From Planctomycetaceae bacterium (GTDB lineage Bacteria; Planctomycetota; Planctomycetia; Pirellulales; Thermoguttaceae), in assembly GCA_031278315.1 (NCBI GenBank), contig JAITKS010000108.1, forward strand, positions 1 to 9,937: a stretch of DNA of 9,937 nt, given 5' to 3'. The position numbers and the translations under genes are program-made. Position 1 is the first letter of the stretch; each line of letters opens with the position of its first letter. Below, in pieces: positions 6,220-9,937 of the stretch. Below the pieces are notes generated by a model. The model was given only the letters and a program-made list of their open reading frames with translations, had not been told where the DNA came from and made no database searches.

Positions 6220-7313
6220 AGAATATGCTTATCTGCTATGTTGCTTCGTGATCTTACTTCGACATGTTGCGAGGTAATTTTTTCAACGACAAGAAATAAT
6301 ACTTCGGGCGAAGGATTTATTTGTCCGCGAGTTGACGGATTAGTGCGGGTTGACGAAATATTAGTAGTTGGTATTTCGATTATGTCGCCTTCGTGGACAT
6401 AAAAAACATCCGCCGACAAAGCAGACGATACAGCACGCTGCGGCATGTTAAGTTTAGGAATACGAATTGCAGCAATTGATTTCTGATCGTTCAAAATCAT
6501 TATGCCGATTACTTGAATTCCTGTCGGCAATGATGAAATATTTCTTGGTATTAAACCTGTACTTCCGTCAAGTTCTCTGAATTGAAAAGGGTTAGTAGTT
6601 CCAGTTTCAGGAATTGAAGGCGGTAACGGTACAGGATTAGTTGGCTGCGGAGCTGATAACGGTATAGAATCAGGAACCGGCAACGGTACAGGATTCAATT
6701 CAGGATTAGCAAGATTAGCCGGATTAGTAGGATTAATTGGATTAGCAGGATTAATTGAATTAATTGGATTAGCTGAATTAGCAGGATTCGGTTGAGGAAT
6801 ATTTGTTAAAACGTTATTTGGATTTTTTGTAACGTTATTGGATTGTATCGAAGTTTGCGGCGGCGTTTGTGATTGTGTTTGTGATTGTGTTTGCAACGGA
6901 GTTTGTGACTGTACTGAAGCCGAGACCGATATTTGATTTTGAGTCGGGACTACAAATTGTGCCGGTGATTCGTTTGGAGTTAAATTTGAAGGCGGTGTAA
7001 GATTCGTATTTACCGGCGTGTTTTGTATTGCAGCTGGAATGATAGATACGATATAACGAAAATTCTGTTGTGATTGCCCGATAGATGGTGAAGATACTTT
7101 TACGCTAGGTGTAAGTGAAGGCGTTGAATAAAAAGTATGAGGTGACGTTTGAGATTGCTGAATCGAAATTGATTCAGGATCATTTTTAGCTTGAACATTT
7201 TGCCAAGCTGAATCCGACGCAATTATTTCAATTGTAAAAACATTTACATTGATGATAAAGGCAACGGTAATTATCGTACAAAAATTGTACAAAAAGCGAA
7301 GGTTTCCGAACAT
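6213..7313 (-). CDS. PilP/GspC-like inner-membrane partner of the secretin
   Basis: With the start chosen here the protein has 366 residues. A longer reading to 7349 needs a TTG codon, whereas the ATG at 7313 has a perfect GAGGAG seven bases upstream. One membrane-anchor or signal segment (about residues 6-31) is followed by roughly 200 residues of Pro/Asn/Gln/Ser-rich linker with QTQSQT and NPANPINP-type repeats. A folded C-terminal domain starts near residue 239. In it, TGIQVIGIMILNDQKSIAAIRI, then VFYVHEGDIIEI and LFLVVEKITSQHVEVRS follow the beta-rich pattern of PilP and of the GspC homology region: a strand about regulation of an activity, a 'y.v..Gd.i' turn, and a closing 'V..I....V.v' pair. 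That domain binds secretin N0 in known systems. The gene lies 96 bp upstream of the secretin, as pilP precedes pilQ in classical operons. Sequence similarity is weak; context carries much of the call. Confidence 0.6.
   Translation of the reverse strand: MFGNLRFLYNFCTIITVAFIINVNVFTIEIIASDSAWQNVQAKNDPESISIQQSQTSPHTFYSTPSLTPSVKVSSPSIGQSQQNFRYIVSIIPAAIQNTPVNTNLTPPSNLTPNESPAQFVVPTQNQISVSASVQSQTPLQTQSQTQSQTPPQTSIQSNNVTKNPNNVLTNIPQPNPANSANPINSINPANPINPTNPANLANPELNPVPLPVPDSIPLSAPQPTNPVPLPPSIPETGTTNPFQFRELDGSTGLIPRNISSLPTGIQVIGIMILNDQKSIAAIRIPKLNMPQRAVSSALSADVFYVHEGDIIEIPTTNISSTRTNPSTRGQINPSPEVLFLVVEKITSQHVEVRSRSNIADKHILR
6702..6788 (-). repeat. 9-bp array encoding NP(A/I) repeats
   Basis: Nine 9-bp units in exact register fill 6702-6782, plus a partial to 6788, all variants of AGGATTAGC or TGGATTAAT. 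On the minus strand they encode Asn-Pro/Ser-Ala/Ile triplets of the linker. This is the longest tandem array in the window. Confidence 0.85.
6853..6912 (-). repeat. 12-bp array encoding TQSQ-type repeats
   Basis: Five 12-bp units, each beginning GTTTG: one GCGGCGGC-like variant (6853-6864), two identical GTTTGTGATTGT (6865-6876, 6877-6888), one diverged unit (6889-6900) and GTTTGTGACTGT (6901-6912). They encode the Gln/Thr/Ser-rich part of the linker. Confidence 0.8.
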
Positions 7314-7320
7314 CGTTTTA

Positions 7321-7326
7321 CTCCTC
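7321..7326 (-). promoter_or_regulatory. Shine-Dalgarno GAGGAG that fixes the start at 7313
   Basis: CTCCTC on the plus strand reads GAGGAG on the minus strand, with seven bases (TAAAACG) before ATG 7313-7311. This is the best ribosome-binding site in the window and argues against the upstream TTG start at 7349, which would place it inside the coding region. Confidence 0.8.
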
Positions 7327-7387
7327 AATAGTAAACTTAACAAAAACAATGCCGTTTCAGACTAAACTGATTCAGGTGTAAATTTTT

Positions 7388-7416
7388 ATTAACTATTACT
7401 CAATGAAAAAGGTCAA
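7388..7416 (-). promoter_or_regulatory. Candidate promoter of the secretin operon
   Basis: On the minus strand TTGACC (7416-7411) and GTTAAT (7393-7388) are separated by 17 bp. The -35 box has five consensus bases and the -10 box four. It would leave a leader of about 65-70 nt before the ATG at 7313. The -35 box lies in the small dyad GTCA-acc-TGAC (7412-7422). Confidence 0.35.
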
Positions 7417-7546
7417 CCTGACACAGGAGCCCTCCCCCTCATAAACAGGAAAAAAAATTGTAATATTTGTAAAATTTCAGCGAAGTATTTCAGTGAAAAA
7501 AATTGTAATTGTTTTGTATCGATCAATGAGTAACGAGCAAATCTGT

Positions 7547-7580
7547 GATTGATAATTATGATTGATAATTATTTGATAAT
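7547..7580. repeat. Tandem GATTGATAATTAT pair plus partial
   Basis: Two exact 13-bp copies (7547-7559 and 7560-7572) are followed by TTGATAAT (7573-7580). The core GATTGATAATT also occurs at 321-331 and inverted at 2802-2812; with its flank, the 13-mer GTGATTGATAATT at 7545-7557 matches the inverted copy at 2802-2814 exactly. Confidence 0.8.
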
Positions 7581-7750
7581 ATTGTATTTTTTTTTCGCGG
7601 ATACAAAACAAACGAAAAATCTTGTAGAGATGCAAAGTCTTGTATTTCTACAATTCAATTTTATTTTTTGTAACAAAAAAGGCGGCGGTATTTTTATGTG
7701 TGAATTGTTATTATTTCGTTTAAGATATAATCAACAAAATCAACAATAAA

Positions 7751-7852
7751 GTTACACGAGCTGTGTTTAATTTATGCCTTTAACTGAGTAACCGATAAAA
7801 AATGATTAGTCGGCATAACAAAAACTAATAATATAATCGGTGTTTTCGTAAC
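7751..7852. other. Nested inverted repeats, possible structured RNA
   Basis: TTATGCC (7772-7778) and GGCATAA (7812-7818) form a perfect 7-bp stem with a 33-nt loop. ACCGAT (7791-7796), inside that loop, is complementary to ATCGGT (7836-7841) outside it, which would make a pseudoknot. GTTAC (7751-7755) and GTAAC (7848-7852) could close the whole. Each stem is short and may be coincidence. Confidence 0.25.
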
Positions 7853-8049
7853 AATAATAAAGATCAATAAATTTACATGGTATAATCAAAAAAGTTTACC
7901 TAGCTTAAAGTCATTTTGCTGTAAAACTACAACTAGGGTCTGGTATCAAAAATTTGTCCGTTTAAAATAGGATGAATATTAGACGAATATTAAGGGAAAA
8001 ATTATCGAAAGAATATCAGTTTGCCGATAAATGCAAAAAATGTTTTATT

Positions 8050-8094
8050 TTTGAAGCAAAGATATTTGAAGCAAATATATTTGAAGCAAATATA
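8050..8094. repeat. 15-bp x3 tandem repeat
   Basis: TTTGAAGCAAAGATA (8050-8064) is followed by two exact copies of TTTGAAGCAAATATA (8065-8079 and 8080-8094). In the plus frame they read FEAKI/FEANI/FEANI, which resembles the A(N/D)LxX pattern of pentapeptide-repeat proteins, but the surrounding frame is not convincing as a gene. Confidence 0.85.
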
Positions 8095-8293
8095 TTTTCA
8101 GCTGCTATTACTTTAACATTCGGTTCGAGCAATAGTTTGTCAACTATTACTATATTACTACAGTATTACTACAGGCATCGTGTTATGAATTTTGCGGTAC
8201 AAAAGTGTTCTGATTTCCAATGAATAATCAGTCAACTTTTATCGAAAATTCAAATTAGAGAAAAAAATTAAATTTTAACATTAAAGGTGAGTT

Positions 8294-9154
8294 ATGAATC
8301 TTATTGGCAAGATGTTCGTCATTTTGATTTTTGTGATGTGCGTCATGATTATGGGTTTTGCGATTACAATTTATGCAACGCATACAAATTGGAAAGCTAA
8401 AGCAGAAATATTACAAAAAGAAAATTCTGCATTATCGACACAACTCGACAAACTCTTACAGCATCGCGACGACACGGAAAAAAAACTTTACCAAGAAATC
8501 ATTCGTAAGACAAATGCAATTGCAAATCTTCAAACTAGAGTCGATGAATTGACCAAAGCCAATTCAACAATTACAGACGAAAACAATACGTTAAGCAACG
8601 AAAGACAACAGAATATCGACGCCGTTGTTACTTCGGGAAAAAACATGGAAACATTACGTGCCGAATTGGACGGCTACCGGAAAGATTTTCGTGAAGCACA
8701 AAAGAAGTGGGCAAATTTGTATTCAATGCTTGTGTCAAAAATAGACGAAGCTCATAGTTTAGCAATGGATTTAGCAGCGTTTAAAGCAATCGGAATCCAA
8801 TTAGATAAAGATTACAAGAACGCCGTTGATGTCTTAAAGAAACATCAATTATTACCGCAGCCGGAATTATATTCAGGTGTACCGCCTCAAGGAGTGCATG
8901 GTTTAATTACGCAAGTAAGATCAGGCGGATGGGTTGAGATTTCAATCGGTTCTGATTCAGGTTTACAGAAAGGGCATCAACTTGACATTGTCCGCACGTT
9001 GAGCGGTCGTCCGATGTTAATTGGAAAAATCACTATCGACAGCCTTCTGCCGGACAGAGCCGCCGCAATAATCGTTCCCGAATTTAGACGCGGTGCAGTT
9101 CAAGTCGGTGACCGCGTTGAGGTTATAAACGTTAATGAATTGACTGCAAAATGA
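8294..9154 (+). CDS. Membrane-anchored coiled-coil protein, planctomycete type
   Basis: This 286-residue protein has an N-terminal membrane helix (about 7-28) followed by IYATHTNWK, a junction I associate with a conserved planctomycete family of unknown function. A coiled coil follows at about 34-140, rich in Glu/Lys/Gln with heptad-like Leu, and then a helical region to about 185. The C-terminal part (about 196-280) looks like a small beta-rich domain: GLITQVRSGGWVEISIGSD, SGLQKGHQLDIVR, IGKITIDSLLPDRAAAIIV and a closing VQVGDRVEVI. Such a 'GDR' ending recalls the small barrels of MreC- or FlgT-like envelope proteins. The domain should lie on the non-cytoplasmic side. AAAGGTGAG directly before the ATG is a good Shine-Dalgarno sequence and supports this start. 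The next gene, 130 bp downstream, is also membrane-anchored. I do not know the function. Confidence 0.8.
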   Translation: MNLIGKMFVILIFVMCVMIMGFAITIYATHTNWKAKAEILQKENSALSTQLDKLLQHRDDTEKKLYQEIIRKTNAIANLQTRVDELTKANSTITDENNTLSNERQQNIDAVVTSGKNMETLRAELDGYRKDFREAQKKWANLYSMLVSKIDEAHSLAMDLAAFKAIGIQLDKDYKNAVDVLKKHQLLPQPELYSGVPPQGVHGLITQVRSGGWVEISIGSDSGLQKGHQLDIVRTLSGRPMLIGKITIDSLLPDRAAAIIVPEFRRGAVQVGDRVEVINVNELTAK

Positions 9155-9284
9155 TATTTCATAACAACGTAATATATCAGTGAATTTTTTATTTTTAATT
9201 ATTTCGTAATTATTTCGTAATATACTTAGTAGAATATTACAAGTAATTTACAATCAAACTGAATAGTTACAAAACTTTAATATT
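9155..9284. other. Spacer with weak AT dyad and an 11-bp duplication
   Basis: TGATAT (9152-9157, overlapping the stop codon) and ATATCA (9174-9179) could pair across a 16-nt loop, and a T-rich run follows (9181-9196). As a terminator this is weak because the stem is nearly all A-T. AATTATTTCGT is then duplicated exactly (9197-9207 and 9208-9218). I see no strong promoter, so the two flanking genes may be co-transcribed. Confidence 0.35.
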
Positions 9285-9800
9285 ATGGCAACAAATTTAG
9301 AAAAAATAAATAATGAAGAATCAGCTTCCGCAATAGATACAGACTTGCCGTTTAACCTCGATGATGTGTTGAATGACACAAATGACACTTTACAAGACGG
9401 CAACTTTTTTGACTTAAATGCAGATAATTCGAATAACAGTAATTCAACGGACAGTTCAATGTTTAGCAACGATTTATTGAACAATTTAACGTTTGATGAC
9501 TCAACGAATGCTGCAAACGAAGTTAATTTCACAAATAATTTAGACAACTTTGATAACAATGTTAATGCCGGTTCAGATACGAAAGTTGAAACAAATGTTG
9601 ATATCGGCAGTTTTGACGATAATATAAATACATCTGTTACGGAACATTCTAATTTACGGGTTCGGTTATCTGATGCTCCGCCGGATTTTTTTACTTTATT
9701 GTTAGGACTAGCATTAACGGCGATTATTATTGCATCAATTTTATTGTTTCTTGAGGTTAATTCTTATGGACCCGATCCGTTATCAGGTTTGCCGAGATAA
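9285..9800 (+). CDS. Small acidic tail-anchored membrane protein
   Basis: This 171-residue protein has about 120 residues of hydrophilic, Asn/Asp/Ser-rich, strongly acidic sequence, a short basic turn (NLRVRLSD, 123-130), PPDFF and then one membrane helix (about 136-157). The tail of about 14 residues ends GPDPLSGLPR. With a single C-terminal helix the long acidic part probably lies in the cytoplasm; topology is inferred. Only the C-terminal third looks conserved in character, and I associate the arrangement 'PPDxxTLLLGLAL' plus helix plus 'E..YG' with small planctomycete proteins found near the coiled-coil membrane protein. No Shine-Dalgarno sequence precedes the ATG at 9285. The low-complexity N-terminal part resembles the Asn-rich regions of the gene at 387 in composition but is acidic. 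The function is unknown. Confidence 0.7.
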   Translation: MATNLEKINNEESASAIDTDLPFNLDDVLNDTNDTLQDGNFFDLNADNSNNSNSTDSSMFSNDLLNNLTFDDSTNAANEVNFTNNLDNFDNNVNAGSDTKVETNVDIGSFDDNINTSVTEHSNLRVRLSDAPPDFFTLLLGLALTAIIIASILLFLEVNSYGPDPLSGLPR

Positions 9801-9828
9801 TTATACCATTCTTACTTTATAATCCGTC

Positions 9829-9857
9829 TTGACGAGTATTTTATGAATTGTTATTAT
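9829..9857 (+). promoter_or_regulatory. Candidate sigma70-type promoter for the right-edge gene
   Basis: TTGACG (9829-9834) and TATTAT (9852-9857) are separated by exactly 17 bp, each with five of six consensus bases. This is the best promoter match I found in the window. Transcription would start near 9864, about 38 nt before the ATG at 9902. Confidence 0.5.
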
Positions 9858-9901
9858 TTGCGAGTTGTTTTTAATTCGTCAACAATAAAACAATTTTAAT
9901 T

Positions 9902-9937
9902 ATGAGTTACAATATCCCTCAAGATCAAATTCAGGAA
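9902..9937 (+). CDS. Start of a gene running off the right edge
   Basis: ATG at 9902 opens a frame of 12 codons (MSYNIPQDQIQE) without a stop up to the window end. It follows a good promoter candidate at 9829-9857 by a plausible leader length. No Shine-Dalgarno sequence is visible (ACAATTTTAATT precedes it), as for several neighbours. The fragment has no membrane or signal character, and its product cannot be named. Confidence 0.45.
   Translation, partial: MSYNIPQDQIQE

Larger units (their letters stand above)
7314..8293. other. Long non-coding gap between divergent units
   Basis: About 980 bp without a gene I can support. Next to the operon promoter lies a C-rich patch (around 7428-7440). 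A 14-base string (AAAAAAATTGTAAT) occurs twice, at 7451-7464 and 7496-7509. Further right are a GATTGATAATTAT tandem pair, a cluster of nested inverted repeats (7751-7852), three TATAAT hexamers without good -35 boxes, and a 15-bp x3 repeat near 8050. The two small open frames at 7549-7749 and 7972-8223 are not believable genes. A regulatory RNA or decayed gene could hide here. Confidence 0.5.

Noticed and set aside
7547..7580. Replication-origin iterons
   Set aside because: There are only two full copies, no DnaA-box-like TTATCCACA nearby and no replication gene in view.
7549..7749. 66-residue open frame
   Set aside because: It starts at TTG inside the GATTGATAATTAT tandem repeat and shows no protein-like pattern.
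8121..8140. GGTTCGAGC resembling a tRNA T-loop (also near 3972)
   Set aside because: The flanking bases cannot form the 5-bp T stem in either place, and no acceptor or anticodon stem is nearby.
7972..8223. 83-residue open frame
   Set aside because: It has no ribosome-binding site and no domain, its composition is erratic, and its middle is the 15-bp DNA repeat. It reads like spacer sequence.
9152..9196. Intrinsic terminator after the coiled-coil gene
   Set aside because: The stem is six nearly all A-T pairs with a 16-nt loop; in this composition it is not distinguishable from chance.

Overview
The window is AT-rich (about one third GC by eye) and most likely comes from a planctomycete, plausibly a host-associated or gut Pirellulales-like lineage. 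Three things suggest this: (i) a gene at 8294-9154 whose N-terminus reads like a membrane-anchored coiled-coil family I associate with planctomycetes (membrane helix followed by IYATHTNWK); (ii) its small C-terminally anchored neighbour at 9285-9800; (iii) an autotransporter-type outer-membrane barrel with little passenger at 1631-2740. The assignment rests on family resemblance recalled from memory, not on a search. No rRNA, tRNA, CRISPR array, transposase or phage gene is visible.

Layout. 1-386 is non-coding and ends in a promoter candidate. 387-1373 (+) encodes a Thr/Pro/Asn-rich putative lipoprotein. 1631-2740 (+) encodes the barrel protein; the 257-bp gap before it carries three inverted repeats. 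2741-3049 separates convergent genes and is packed with short repeats plus a strong hairpin. On the minus strand, read right to left, lies an apparent envelope-secretion operon: 7313-6213 (PilP/GspC-like periplasmic linker), 6116-4020 (secretin of the GspD/PilQ superfamily) and 3883-3050 (TPR lipoprotein, a pilotin candidate). 7314-8293 is about 980 bp without a convincing gene, between divergent transcription units. 8294-9154 and 9285-9800 (+) are the planctomycete-type membrane pair. A good promoter at 9829-9857 leads into a gene that starts at 9902 and runs off the right edge.

How the genes may work together. The minus-strand genes fit one machine: a secretin ring in the outer membrane, an inner-membrane-anchored partner with a long flexible Pro/Asn/Gln linker that could cross the periplasm, and an outer-membrane lipoprotein with TPRs that could help the secretin insert. 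No ATPase, pilin or platform protein is in view, so whether it is a type II secretion system or a type IV pilus cannot be decided here. The plus-strand genes 387-1373 and 1631-2740 are also envelope proteins.

A recurrent oddity is short tandem duplication of 9-18 bp units, in coding and non-coding DNA alike. A second is the 11-mer GATTGATAATT and its close forms, which I found only between genes.
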